From Metabacillus dongyingensis (GTDB taxonomy: Bacteria; Bacillota; Bacilli; Bacillales; Bacillaceae): 64,000 bases of DNA. The notes beneath the pieces were generated by a model, which worked only from the letters and a program-made list of their open reading frames with translations, had not been told where the DNA came from and did no database searches. Made by a program: the position numbers and the translations under genes. The stretch covers positions 186,001-250,000 of the forward strand of contig NZ_CP082944.1 in the NCBI RefSeq assembly GCF_019933155.2. Reading direction: 5' to 3'. Positions 41,482-49,899 of this stretch are shown in pieces (the first letter of the stretch is position 1; each line of letters starts with the position of its first letter).

Positions 41482-42516
41482 GTGAACAAGAAAAAATGGA
41501 TTTTGCTCTGTATTTTGATCGTTGTAGTCATGATCCTTTTGCCGCTAAGCCTATCTCTTCTATTCGCATTAATTACTGCGCTCTTACTGGATGGGGCTGT
41601 GCAAAGGCTGCAAAAACACTTGAAATTCGGACGCGGTCTTGCCGTTTTTGCCGCATTTACAGCTTATGTTGCACTGCTGGGGATGATTGGCTACTTTACA
41701 GTTAAGGTTGTCTTTGATCAATTTGTGTCATTTGCATCGAGTCTCCCTGAAATCATTAAAGAGGTTTATGCAAGCATCATTCAGCCCACATTAACGAAAT
41801 GGGAACAAGTGCAGGAAACCATTCCGCGAGGAGTTGTTCAATCACTTGAGGAATCGTTTACAGCCGGACTTAAATCGTTTGAAGAAGGCGTGAATGGTTT
41901 TTTAAACAGCTTGCTTGATTTTATCGCCTTTCTTCCTGGTTTTATGTTTGAAATCCTGATCTATCTAATCGCCTTATATTTATTCAGCCTTGAGCTTCCG
42001 CGATTAAAAAGAATGATTGCAGACAGTTTAACTGAGAAAACGAAAGAGAAACTCACCCTTGTCCTGGAAGAATTAAATAAAGCGGGTATTGGTTTTGTAA
42101 AAGCGCAGATTTTTTTAAGTGCTCTGACTTTTGTGATGGCGTTTGCAGGTCTTTCCATCCTGGGAGTTCCCTACACAGTGGTCTTGTCTCTTTTGATAGT
42201 CATTGTGGATATTCTGCCGATACTTGGAACAGGATCTTTTCTCGTTCCATGGGCGATCTACGCATTTTTTCAAAATGACCAAGCTTTATCAATTGGGCTG
42301 GTGATTCTCTTTTTGGTCATCACTGTGGTCAGAAGGGTCATTGAACCTAAAATCTTTTCAAGCAGTATGGGCATTACTCCTTTAGCGGCGCTGATCAGCC
42401 TGTTCATAGGGTTTAAACTTCTTGGATTTATCGGTTTATTCGCAGGACCGGCGCTTGTCATTGTCTTTGACACACTTCGTAAAGCCCGTATGATCCGAAC
42501 GGACTTTAAATTCTAA
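41482..42516 (+). CDS. AI-2E family membrane protein (YtvI-like)
   Basis: A 344-residue member of the same family as the protein at 5611 but clearly a different paralogue. It has N-terminal helices, a soluble central loop (about 85-150), the family segment VKAQIFLSALTFVMAFAGLSILGVPY, VDILPILGTGSFLVPW and the KIFSSSMGITPLAALISLFIGFKLLGF end. It starts at GTG after AAAGGGG. Substrate unknown. A DedA gene follows in the same direction 62 bp later. Confidence 0.87.
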   Translation: MNKKKWILLCILIVVVMILLPLSLSLLFALITALLLDGAVQRLQKHLKFGRGLAVFAAFTAYVALLGMIGYFTVKVVFDQFVSFASSLPEIIKEVYASIIQPTLTKWEQVQETIPRGVVQSLEESFTAGLKSFEEGVNGFLNSLLDFIAFLPGFMFEILIYLIALYLFSLELPRLKRMIADSLTEKTKEKLTLVLEELNKAGIGFVKAQIFLSALTFVMAFAGLSILGVPYTVVLSLLIVIVDILPILGTGSFLVPWAIYAFFQNDQALSIGLVILFLVITVVRRVIEPKIFSSSMGITPLAALISLFIGFKLLGFIGLFAGPALVIVFDTLRKARMIRTDFKF

Positions 42517-42578
42517 TCCAGAGTACATGAGGGATCATGATGTTTTCTTTATAGAAAATACAAAGCAGGGGAGCAAAT

Positions 42579-43178
42579 ATGAAGGAATTCATTTATTCAC
42601 TTTTAGAGGTTCTGGCTGATTTAGGCTATTACGGAATTGCTCTGGGATTAATGGTTGAGGTTATTCCAAGTGAAATTGTTCTGGGTTATGGCGGCTATTT
42701 AATCTCTCTTGGACAAATTAAGTTTGCGGGAGCGGTTGTTGCCGGAGTGATAGGAGGAACGCTTGCACAAGTTTTCCTTTATTGGATGGGGTATTATGGC
42801 GGAAGACCCTTTCTTGAAAAGTTCGGGAAGTTTTTATTTATTAATAAACATCATTTGGATCTATCAGAGGCCTGGTTTGAAAAATATGGTGCCGGGGTTA
42901 TTTTTACAGCAAGATTCATTCCGGTTGTGAGACATGCCATTTCCATTCCTGCCGGGATCGGAAAGATGCCGTTATGGAGATTTTCGATTTATACTGTTGC
43001 TGCCATGATTCCATGGACCATTTTCTTTTTGTATTTGGGAATTCAGCTAGGCACGAATTGGACCGAGATTAAATATGCTGCTGAGCCATATATTATTCCG
43101 ATTGTCATTATTATGGCGCTTGCAGGTATCGGCTACTATCTTGTAAAGCGCAATGATCCGCGCACAAAAAGGATTTAA
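42579..43178 (+). CDS. DedA family membrane protein
   Basis: A 199-residue protein of the DedA/VTT family with the re-entrant motifs EVIPSEIVLGYGGYL, the conserved F-(F/T)-A-R-F-I-P-x-x-R motif (FTARFIPVVRHAISIPAG) and a glycine-rich GGTLAQVFLYWMGYYGG. DedA members work as lipid scramblases and flippases; several recycle undecaprenyl phosphate or phosphatidylethanolamine. The site GGGGAG precedes the ATG. Confidence 0.92.
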   Translation: MKEFIYSLLEVLADLGYYGIALGLMVEVIPSEIVLGYGGYLISLGQIKFAGAVVAGVIGGTLAQVFLYWMGYYGGRPFLEKFGKFLFINKHHLDLSEAWFEKYGAGVIFTARFIPVVRHAISIPAGIGKMPLWRFSIYTVAAMIPWTIFFLYLGIQLGTNWTEIKYAAEPYIIPIVIIMALAGIGYYLVKRNDPRTKRI

Positions 43179-43229
43179 GAGTTAAACAAACGTTTGATAG
43201 GATGAGATATGACAGTAATTTTCTGCATT

Positions 43230-43330
43230 GATGTCAAGCTCCATTGCCAAACTCGCTCGGCCTGAACAAATCCGGCAAAAACCTGACTTTTCTGTCTGCC
43301 TGAGCTAAACGGGCGATTCCGCATTTCTTA
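43230..43330. repeat. Dispersed intergenic repeat fragment
   Basis: Holds AACAAATCCGGCAAAAA, a 17-base exact match to 27839-27855, in otherwise featureless intergenic DNA. A TTAAACAAACGTTTGA inverted repeat lies just upstream (43182-43197). Confidence 0.45.
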
Positions 43331-43392
43331 TGTATGAGTCACAGGATTAAGGCTATAAATAATAACATAATTCTACCCGGGAGGCTGGTTAC

Positions 43393-44163
43393 ATGTTCAG
43401 CAGCTACAGCAAACTTGCAACGGAAGTTTATGATATCGACAAGCCGGTCGGCCATTCTTTTGGAGACATCGAATATTACCGTGAGCGTCTCAAGGATGTA
43501 AAAGGACGTATTTTAGAGCCGGGTGCCGGGTCAGGAAGAATCTATATTCCTTTTCTTAAGGATGGGCTGAAAATAGAAGGAATCGATCAATCGCAAGATA
43601 TGCTCGAGTCATGCAGAAAGCGCTGCGAGGAGAGGGGGCTGTCTCCAGTCCTGCAGAAAATGGGGATGAGCGAAATGAAACTCCCCCGCACCTTTGAGGC
43701 GATTATCATTCCAGCGGGGACGTTTTTGCTGATTGAAGACAGAAAGCAATCCATTTTGGCGCTTAAGAACTTTTACGATCATCTGGCTGCAGGCGGCCGG
43801 CTGATTCTTGATTTGTATCTTCAGCCTGATACAGCTCTAAATGAGGTCAAGACGAAAACTTGGGTTACACCCGAACAGAATGTTATTACAATGGAATCAA
43901 AGCGGGTGGAAGTGAATTACCTTGAGCAGTATTCGGTAAGCTATTTGAAATATGAAAAGTGGCAGGAAGGCAAGCTGATAGACACTGAACTGCAGAGGTT
44001 TGCGATGAGATGGTACGGTGTACGTGAATTTAAATTGGTTTTAGAGCGGCTTGGGTTTATTGACATTGTGATATCAGCTGACTATACATATGGAAAAGAG
44101 CCCGTGCACGCGGAGCAAACCATTACGTTTGAAGCAAGAAGACCAGAAGGCACATACTCATGA
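43393..44163 (+). CDS. Class I SAM-dependent methyltransferase
   Basis: A 256-residue methyltransferase: motif I ILEPGAGSGRIYIPFL, acidic loop GIDQSQDML, motif with FEAIIIPAGTFLLI and post-core LAAGGRLILDLYLQPD. The C-terminal half has the beta-rich cap seen in small-molecule methyltransferases. Substrate not deducible. The site GGGAGGC precedes the ATG. Its last codons overlap by six bases with the convergent monooxygenase gene, inside a hairpin that ends both. Confidence 0.87.
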   Translation: MFSSYSKLATEVYDIDKPVGHSFGDIEYYRERLKDVKGRILEPGAGSGRIYIPFLKDGLKIEGIDQSQDMLESCRKRCEERGLSPVLQKMGMSEMKLPRTFEAIIIPAGTFLLIEDRKQSILALKNFYDHLAAGGRLILDLYLQPDTALNEVKTKTWVTPEQNVITMESKRVEVNYLEQYSVSYLKYEKWQEGKLIDTELQRFAMRWYGVREFKLVLERLGFIDIVISADYTYGKEPVHAEQTITFEARRPEGTYS

Positions 44164-44174
44164 AGAGTATGTGC
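44150..44174. terminator. Terminator hairpin within the overlapping gene ends
   Basis: GCACATACTC / GAGTATGTGC with a five-base loop, made from the last codons of two convergent genes; the flanking T tracts are weak. Confidence 0.6.
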
Positions 44175-45222
44175 TTTCTAGTTTCGCTTTTCTTTTTTCT
44201 TCCACAAGCGGCATCACTTCTGTTGAGAATCGTTCCATTTCCTCGAGCTGCGGAGAGAATTGCAGCAGAAGCAAGTCGAGCCCGGCATCTTCATACTGAA
44301 TAATCTTTTCTGCAATCTGCTCAGGCGTTCCGATTAGATTCGGTCGCAATCCTCGATTGGAGACAGAGTAATCATAAAGATCGAGCTTTTGTTCAAGCTG
44401 GGATTTTGTTGTGAAATCTTTATATCCCGCATAAGCTGAAGATTCCTTAATATCCGTGATTCTTGCAAGCTCCGCCTGAACCTCATCATCCGTATCTCTG
44501 CACACAATGTAAGCAGCCATTCCAAAGGATTGAAACGGTTTGCCTTCAGCAGATGCTCTTAACTTCTTCATCTCATCAATCTTGCTTCTGATTTCATCAA
44601 CCGTTCCGCCGTGCATTACATAGGCATCACAATGCCTGGCAATGGTTTCTTTTCCGCGGGGGCTTTCGCCGCCTGCATAAAGAATAGGATTCGGCTTTTG
44701 TACAGGCTTTGGATGGAGATGTGTTTGGCTGAACTGATAGAAATTGCCTTGATAGGTGAAGGTTTCTTTTTCCCACAGCCCTTTTAATACTTGGATGAAT
44801 TCTTCTGTCCGGTCATATCTTGCATCATGCTCAGTAAAAATTCCGCCATATTGCCGTGCTTCTTCTTCCCACCAGGCCGATACGACGTTTAAGGTGAATC
44901 TGCCATTGCTGATGTGATCGATGTTTGCTGCCATTTTTGCTGTAACCGCGGGATTATGAAAACCGGGTCTAACTGCGGTCATGATTTCAATCTTCTCTGT
45001 CACGGCTGCAAGTGCGGCAGCTGTGGTCCATGCTTCGAGGGAATCGTGCTCAGGTCCTTTAATATCATTTAAGTAAAGCTCGGCAATCAAGGTTGTATCA
45101 TAACCCCATTTTTCCGCCTTTTGAATGACCTCTTTTGCATATGCGTAGGTCGGGGGCATATTCTCATTTTCCACATTCCGGAGCCATCCGCCGAAGATCG
45201 GCAGCCAAAATCCGTATTTCAT
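44158..45222 (-). CDS. Luciferase-like flavin-dependent monooxygenase (SsuD/SfnG/RutA group) under S-box control
   Basis: A 354-residue FMNH2-dependent monooxygenase of the bacterial luciferase superfamily: KYGFWLPIFGGWLRNVEN, TAVRPGFHNPAVTAKMAANIDHISNGRF, VSAWWEEEARQYGG, ILYAGGESPRGKE and GTPEQIAEKI. This branch includes alkanesulfonate (SsuD) and dimethyl-sulfone (SfnG) monooxygenases, which release sulfite or sulfinate. The SAM riboswitch upstream strongly suggests a sulfur-scavenging or methionine-related role. ATG 45222 is taken as start; TTG 45225 is equally well placed behind GAGGAG. No flavin reductase or transporter is adjacent. Confidence 0.9.
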   Translation of the reverse strand: MKYGFWLPIFGGWLRNVENENMPPTYAYAKEVIQKAEKWGYDTTLIAELYLNDIKGPEHDSLEAWTTAAALAAVTEKIEIMTAVRPGFHNPAVTAKMAANIDHISNGRFTLNVVSAWWEEEARQYGGIFTEHDARYDRTEEFIQVLKGLWEKETFTYQGNFYQFSQTHLHPKPVQKPNPILYAGGESPRGKETIARHCDAYVMHGGTVDEIRSKIDEMKKLRASAEGKPFQSFGMAAYIVCRDTDDEVQAELARITDIKESSAYAGYKDFTTKSQLEQKLDLYDYSVSNRGLRPNLIGTPEQIAEKIIQYEDAGLDLLLLQFSPQLEEMERFSTEVMPLVEEKRKAKLESTYSS

Positions 45223-45246
45223 CAATAAAACACTCCTCTTTCCGCA

Positions 45247-45405
45247 TAAAAAAGCCTCTCTTGTGTAAGAAGAGAGGCAGAATCTGCTGTATTCAGTTCC
45301 ATCTCATCTGTCAAACATAACGTTTGCTGGAATTGGCACGGTTTCTGTATAGATCCGTTGCCGAGGCTTCAAAGGGCCATGTCCCTCCACCTCTCTTGAT
45401 AAGAA
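45247..45405 (-). ncRNA. SAM (S-box) riboswitch with terminator, upstream of the monooxygenase
   Basis: Minus strand: CTTATCAAGAGAGGTGGAGG, then GACATGGCCC, TTTGAAGCCTCGGCAACGG and GTGCCAATTCCAGCAAACG, closing with GATGAG. These are the S-box core blocks in order. GCCTCTCTTCTTACACAAGA with a matching GAGGC and T run forms the terminator just before the ribosome binding site. Confidence 0.95.
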
Positions 45406-45424
45406 AGCATATGAAATTAGTTGT

Positions 45425-45453
45425 ATCATAAATAAAATTGTTTAATCTGTCAA
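45425..45453 (-). promoter_or_regulatory. Promoter of the second S-box transcript
   Basis: Minus strand TTGACA (45453-45448), 17-base spacer, TATGAT (45430-45425), 20 bp ahead of the riboswitch and partly beyond the end of the upstream thioredoxin gene. Confidence 0.8.
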
Positions 45454-45463
45454 TTCTAAAAAT

Positions 45464-45784
45464 TCATCCGAGCTTTTCTTGCAGGAATTCAATTACTTGC
45501 TCTGGTGATTTTGCATTAGCGCTGTGAAGATGCCCGAGTTTTTCACCGTTTTTGAAGATCAGAATGCTTGGGATGCCCATTACCTGATAAGTTTCTGCAA
45601 GTTCAGGGAACTCATCCTTATTGATTTCGTACCAATCATATTTAGAATAAGCCCCAATGATTTCATCAATAAACATATTCATTCTTGTACAGTCAGGGCA
45701 CCAGTCTGCGAAAAATTTGATCAGCACCTCTTGATCTTGGGTAATTAACTCTTGAAACTGTTCTTTGGATGTAATTTGCTTCAT
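45464..45784 (-). CDS. ydbP: Thioredoxin-like protein (YdbP)
   Basis: A 106-residue thioredoxin fold with active site ADWCPDCTRM and the cis-proline motif MGIPSILIFKNGEKLGHLHSANAKSPE. The CPDC active site and overall text agree with B. subtilis YdbP, which also sits just ahead of ddl-murF; there it is a neighbour as well. It probably reduces protein disulfides or bacillithiol mixed disulfides. ATG 45784 is seven bases after AAGGAGG; an in-frame ATG six bases earlier is too close. Confidence 0.88.
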   Translation of the reverse strand: MKQITSKEQFQELITQDQEVLIKFFADWCPDCTRMNMFIDEIIGAYSKYDWYEINKDEFPELAETYQVMGIPSILIFKNGEKLGHLHSANAKSPEQVIEFLQEKLG

Positions 45785-45950
45785 GATCATGCCTCCTTGC
45801 TTTTATTTTAATACATAATGAGGATTTTGCATTCACGAATTGCTTATGCAGGCCAAAATAAACTTTGTAAAGAGCTCTGGTCACTGAATGCGCAGTGCTG
45901 GATAAAAAGGATGATATGGAGTTTTGGCAGATAGCGAATGCCTCTGTTAG

Positions 45951-46800
45951 GATGTACAAAAAAACCTGGGTGGATCCTGGAAACAGGTCGAGAGCGATTT
46001 TAGAGGAATTAAAGAGCCAGTATGAGTCTTCAAAAGAGCTGGAAATCGGATTTAGAGGAATCAAAGAGCCTGTATGAGTCTCCAAAACAGTTGGAAAGCC
46101 GATTTAGGGGAAACAAAGATCGTGTTTGAGTCCTCAAAAGAGCTGGAAATCCGATTTAGAGGAATCAAAGAACCAGTATGAGTCTCCAAAACGTGTGTAA
46201 AGTCATTTTAGAGGAATCAAAGAACCAGTATGAGTCCTCAAAAGAGCTGGAAATCGGATTTAGAGGAATCAAAGAGCCTGTATGAGTCTCCAAAACAGGA
46301 GGAAAGGCGATTTAGGGGAATCAAAGATCGTGTATGAGTCCTCAAAAGAGCTGGAAATCGAATTTAGAGGAATCAAAGGGCCAGTATGAGTCTCCAAAAC
46401 GTGTGTAAAGTCATTTTAGAGGAATCAAAGAACCAGTATGAGTCCTCAAAAGAGCTGGAAATCGGATTTAGAGGAATCAAAGGGCTGGTATGAGTCTCCA
46501 AAACGGGTGTAAAGTCTTTTTTGAGGAATCAAAGAACCAGTATGAGTCCTCAAAAAAGCTGGAAATCCGATTTAGAGGAATCAAAGAGCCAGTATGAGTC
46601 TCCAAAACGTGTGTAAAAACTTTTTAGAGGAATCAAAGAACCAGTATGAGTCCTCAAAAAAGCTGGAAATCGAATTTAGAGGAATCAAAGAGCCAATGAG
46701 TCTCCAAAACAGCAGAAAAGCCGAAGTTGGATAATCATAGAACCTGAATGAAGCCTCATAACAAGCTCAAAAACCAGAGTCACCAATAACAGCACAAATA
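45951..46800. repeat. Tandem array of 52-bp repeats with A/B alternation (array 2)
   Basis: Fourteen clear units start every 52 bp from 46003 to 46679; degenerate units extend both ways. Core: GAGGAATCAAAGAACCAGTA then TGAGTC. Odd units continue cctcaaaagagctggaaatc (A type), even units tccaaaacgtgtgtaaagtc or caaaacagttggaaagc (B type). Blocks 46055-46262 and 46263-46470 are near copies of a four-unit, 208-bp super-repeat. Aligned with array 1, both share GAGGA-TCAAAG, TGAGTC, AAAA and GATTT at the same spacing. The length is not a multiple of three, so no coding role. It fills the gap between ydbP and ddl. Confidence 0.95.
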
Positions 46801-46937
46801 GCTAAAATAGGATAATCAAAAGCGGACGGAAAAAGGCGTGTCACTCGAATGTTATAAAGAATTGCATGATGGCTATAACAATTTGATTTGAAAATGATAA
46901 TATAGAAGAGATGAACTTTCTTTAGGGGGATATCCAC

Positions 46938-48023
46938 ATGAAAATTAAAGTCGGATTATTATACGGCGGCAAGTCAGCAGAGCATCAGGTTTCATTGCAG
47001 ACCGCACTTGCTGTAATAAAAGCTTTAGATACAAACAAATTTGATATACATCCAATCTACATTTCAGATAAAGGTGAATGGATCCGCGGTGCAAAATTGC
47101 AGGAGCCTGCTGCAAACGTTGCTGCTCTTCAGTTTAAAGAAAGCGGCACAGCTGTATCGCCGGTTGCTTTGAATCAGGATCTCTTTCCTTCAAAGACGGA
47201 CAATGAGCATGAGCAAATCGATGTAGTGTTCCCGCTTCTGCATGGACCAAACGGTGAAGACGGAACGGTTCAGGGAATGCTTGAGTTGCTGAATATTCCT
47301 TATGTAGGGAATGGCGTTCTTGCTTCTGCAGCCGGCATGGATAAAGTGATTATGAAAAACCTGTTTGCACAGGCCGGACTTGAGCAGGCTAAATACGTTT
47401 CATTCATTAAGAATGACTGGAAGAAATCTCCGGAGAAAGCTTACGAGACAGTTGAGCAGGAGCTTGGCTACCCTTGCTTTGTAAAACCGGCAAATCTTGG
47501 ATCAAGTGTCGGCATCAGCAAATGCAAAGACCGCGAATCCCTTGTAAAAGCTTTTGATGAAGCATTCAATTATGACCGCAAGATTATTATTGAAGAAGGC
47601 ATTATCGGCCGTGAAATTGAAATCGGCGTTATTGGAAACGATGAACCAATCTGCTCTGCAGTCGGAGAAGTTGCACCTAAAAAAGAATTTTACGACTATA
47701 ATTCGAAATACCTTGATGGCGATACAGATATGATGATTCCGGCACAAGTTACAGAGGAAGAATATGCTCTGATCAAAGATTTAGCTATTAAATCATTTAA
47801 GGCCATTGACGGATCAGGCCTTGTACGTGCAGATTTCTTTTTAACAGAAGACGGAAGAGCCTTGATCAATGAAGTGAACACGATGCCTGGATTTACTCCG
47901 TACAGCATGTTCCCGCTGCTTTGGAAGCATGCAGGTGTTGAGTACCCTGAGCTTATCGAGAAATTAGTTGAGCTGGCGCTTGAGCGCCACGAAGGAAAAC
48001 AGCAAATTAAACATACGTTTTAA
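46938..48023 (+). CDS. ddl: D-alanine--D-alanine ligase
   Basis: Joins two D-Ala with ATP for peptidoglycan precursor synthesis in the cytosol. It has 361 residues with an ATP-grasp fold: [14 protein letters not shown] at the start, [42 protein letters not shown] and the signature [17 protein letters not shown]. The IDGSGLVR text and the absence of a lactate-ligase pattern agree with ordinary Ddl. The site GGGGGATAT precedes the ATG. It is followed by murF, as in B. subtilis. Confidence 0.97.
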   Translation: MKIKVGLLYGGKSAEHQVSLQTALAVIKALDTNKFDIHPIYISDKGEWIRGAKLQEPAANVAALQFKESGTAVSPVALNQDLFPSKTDNEHEQIDVVFPLLHGPNGEDGTVQGMLELLNIPYVGNGVLASAAGMDKVIMKNLFAQAGLEQAKYVSFIKNDWKKSPEKAYETVEQELGYPCFVKPANLGSSVGISKCKDRESLVKAFDEAFNYDRKIIIEEGIIGREIEIGVIGNDEPICSAVGEVAPKKEFYDYNSKYLDGDTDMMIPAQVTEEEYALIKDLAIKSFKAIDGSGLVRADFFLTEDGRALINEVNTMPGFTPYSMFPLLWKHAGVEYPELIEKLVELALERHEGKQQIKHTF

Positions 48024-48032
48024 GAAAGCATG

Positions 48033-48060
48033 GAAACACTATTCTTAAGAATAGTGTTTC
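48033..48060. repeat. Perfect 28-bp palindrome between ddl and murF
   Basis: GAAACACTATTCTT and AAGAATAGTGTTTC form uninterrupted 14-base arms. No T run follows on either side, so it is a poor intrinsic terminator; an RNA processing site, attenuating hairpin or operator is possible. Confidence 0.6.
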
Positions 48061-48110
48061 TTGGTCTACATATTGATCATTAATCATGGAGTTGAAAGGA
48101 GCTAAACAAA

Positions 48111-49478
48111 ATGATACGACGTTCGTTATTGGACATTCAAACGATGGCAGGCGGCTCAGGATTATCTGCAGAAAAAGAGAATGAGTTCATTCATGGAATT
48201 ACAACGGATTCGAGGAAGATTGAAGCCCGAACCCTATTCATCCCGATTGTCGGCGAAAATTTTGACGGGCACGAGTTTGCCGGAAAAGCGCTCGAAGAAG
48301 GTGCTGCTGCGACTTTATGGGACCGCAATAAACCGAATCCTCCGTCTGGTGCTGTTATATTAGTTGATGATACGTTAAAGGCATTGCAGCAGTTGGCGAG
48401 CAGCTATTTAGAGCAGCTTCAGCTTAAGGTAATCGGTGTAACTGGAAGCAATGGAAAAACTACCACAAAAGATATGGTGGCTTCGCTGCTTTCCACAACC
48501 TACCGTGTACATAAAACCAAAGGGAATTTTAACAATCATATCGGATTGCCGCTTACGATCCTCAGTATGAAAGAGGATACAGAGGTAGCTGTACTTGAAA
48601 TGGGCATGAGCGGCAGGGGTGAAATCGAACTCCTTTCAAATCTTGCAAAGCCTGATGCTGCGATCATAACGAATATCGGCGAATCCCATTTAATGAATCT
48701 GGGATCAAGGGAAGGCATAGCAGAAGCAAAGCTTGAAATTGTCAGCGGGCTAAAGCCTGATGGCGTCCTTATCTATGACGGTGAGGAACCGCTGCTTACA
48801 GAAAGGGTTCAAGCTTATTCGTATAAAACGATTTCATTTGGCGGGTCTGAACGGAATGCTTATTCACCTTCTGAGATTCAGCAAACAGAAAACGGCACAT
48901 TCTTTAAAATCAGCGGGCGTGAAGAGAAGTTATTTTTACCTGTGCTCGGAAAACATAATGTTAACAATGCGCTCGCAGCCATCGCTGCAGCAGAATTCTT
49001 AGGTGTGCCGCAAGAGAAAATCAGTGAAGGGTTAAAAACAATCCAAATGACGGGCATGCGTCTCGAATTAACAAAAACAAAAGAGAATCTTGCTGTTATT
49101 AATGATGCATATAATGCAAGTCCGACTTCAATGAAGGCAGCAATCAGGCTTGCGTGTGACATGCAGGGATACAATCAAAAAATTCTTGTGCTGGGAGACA
49201 TTCTTGAACTTGGCGATGAGATGCAGGTGAAGTTTCATCAAGAGGTAGGAGAATCGATCGATTCAAAAGAGATTCATCATCTCTTCACGTTCGGAAAACT
49301 CGGTGCGGAAATTGCGGCAGGTGCCCGTAAAAAAATGGATCCGGCCCTAATTCACGTCTATCAAGATAAACAAGAGCTTATTAATCAATTAAAACAGACG
49401 GCAAAGTCCGGGGATCTCGTATTAGTAAAAGCTTCACGGGGCATGAAGCTTGAGGAAGTCGTTCATGCGCTTCTTTAA
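48111..49478 (+). CDS. murF: UDP-N-acetylmuramoyl-tripeptide--D-alanyl-D-alanine ligase
   Basis: Adds D-Ala-D-Ala, made by the preceding ddl, to UDP-MurNAc-tripeptide. It has 455 residues with the Mur ligase layout: N-terminal binding domain with GITTDSRKIEARTLFIPIVGENFDGHEF, ATP loop GVTGSNGKTTTKD, TKGNFNNHIGLPLTIL, EMGMSGRGEIELL and the C-terminal NDAYNASPTSMKAAI. The site AAAGGAG precedes the ATG. Probably co-transcribed with ddl through the 87-bp gap holding the palindrome. Confidence 0.97.
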   Translation: MIRRSLLDIQTMAGGSGLSAEKENEFIHGITTDSRKIEARTLFIPIVGENFDGHEFAGKALEEGAAATLWDRNKPNPPSGAVILVDDTLKALQQLASSYLEQLQLKVIGVTGSNGKTTTKDMVASLLSTTYRVHKTKGNFNNHIGLPLTILSMKEDTEVAVLEMGMSGRGEIELLSNLAKPDAAIITNIGESHLMNLGSREGIAEAKLEIVSGLKPDGVLIYDGEEPLLTERVQAYSYKTISFGGSERNAYSPSEIQQTENGTFFKISGREEKLFLPVLGKHNVNNALAAIAAAEFLGVPQEKISEGLKTIQMTGMRLELTKTKENLAVINDAYNASPTSMKAAIRLACDMQGYNQKILVLGDILELGDEMQVKFHQEVGESIDSKEIHHLFTFGKLGAEIAAGARKKMDPALIHVYQDKQELINQLKQTAKSGDLVLVKASRGMKLEEVVHALL

Positions 49479-49671
49479 GAGAGAAATCGCATGAACAAAA
49501 CGACATAAGGACGCCTTAAACAAAGAGGCATTAAAAACTGCAGAAAAAATCAGAACAAAATGCGGAAACAGCTGTTTTTTTAAAAATACAAAATTATCTT
49601 ATGTCCTGAAACGCATGATGAAAAGATTGAATCAAACCATTGCTGCAGAATAAAAAGGGCCCTTATATTCA
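49479..49671. other. Region after murF without a recognised gene
   Basis: Contains AAACAGCTGTTT followed by T run (49572-49583), a possible murF terminator. A spaced pair of gacataagga / cttatgtcc arms (about 49501 and 49606) could pair over 100 bases. Confidence 0.4.
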
Positions 49672-49776
49672 TTAAAAAATAAATGGTGCAATCACTAAAA
49701 CAACTAATCCGATTCCCGCTGAATAAGGGGTTAATTCGCTCAATACTTCTACTGCACTATCTTTTAAGACTGTCAT
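49672..49776 (-). CDS. Small hydrophobic 34-residue protein
   Basis: A short frame read on the minus strand from ATG 49776, preceded by AAGGAGC at ideal spacing. The product begins MTVLKDSAVEVLSELTPYSA and continues as one hydrophobic helix rich in Gly, Leu, Val and Ile, ending FIF. It looks like a small single-pass membrane protein. I do not recognise a family. A promoter-proximal pair of TACCCAGGGTA palindromes lies upstream. It runs against murF and the esterase, so it is its own unit. Confidence 0.6.
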   Translation of the reverse strand: MTVLKDSAVEVLSELTPYSAGIGLVVLVIAPFIF

Positions 49777-49807
49777 GATGAACGCTCCTTTTTGTTTTGA
49801 AATATAG

Positions 49808-49844
49808 TAACCCAGGGTACTTTATAAATACCCAGGGTTTTTTT
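49808..49844. terminator. Hairpin made of two TACCCAGGGTA-like palindromes
   Basis: ACCCAGGGTA and TACCCAGGGT separated by nine AT bases. On the plus strand a run of seven T follows, giving a terminator for transcripts from murF. On the minus strand it is upstream of the 34-residue ORF, where the twin palindromes could be operators. Confidence 0.6.
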
Positions 49845-49899
49845 GTTTAAAACAACAGCTGGCACAGTATTACAAAATTGATGTTTGGGAGAGAGCGAC

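Noticed and set aside
45895..46077. 60-codon frame at the start of array 2
   Set aside because: It runs through the 52-bp repeats, whose period is not a multiple of three; the frame is accidental.
49501..49615. Long-range hairpin from gacataagga and cttatgtcc arms
   Set aside because: Arms are short and about 100 bases apart; not enough to call a structured RNA.
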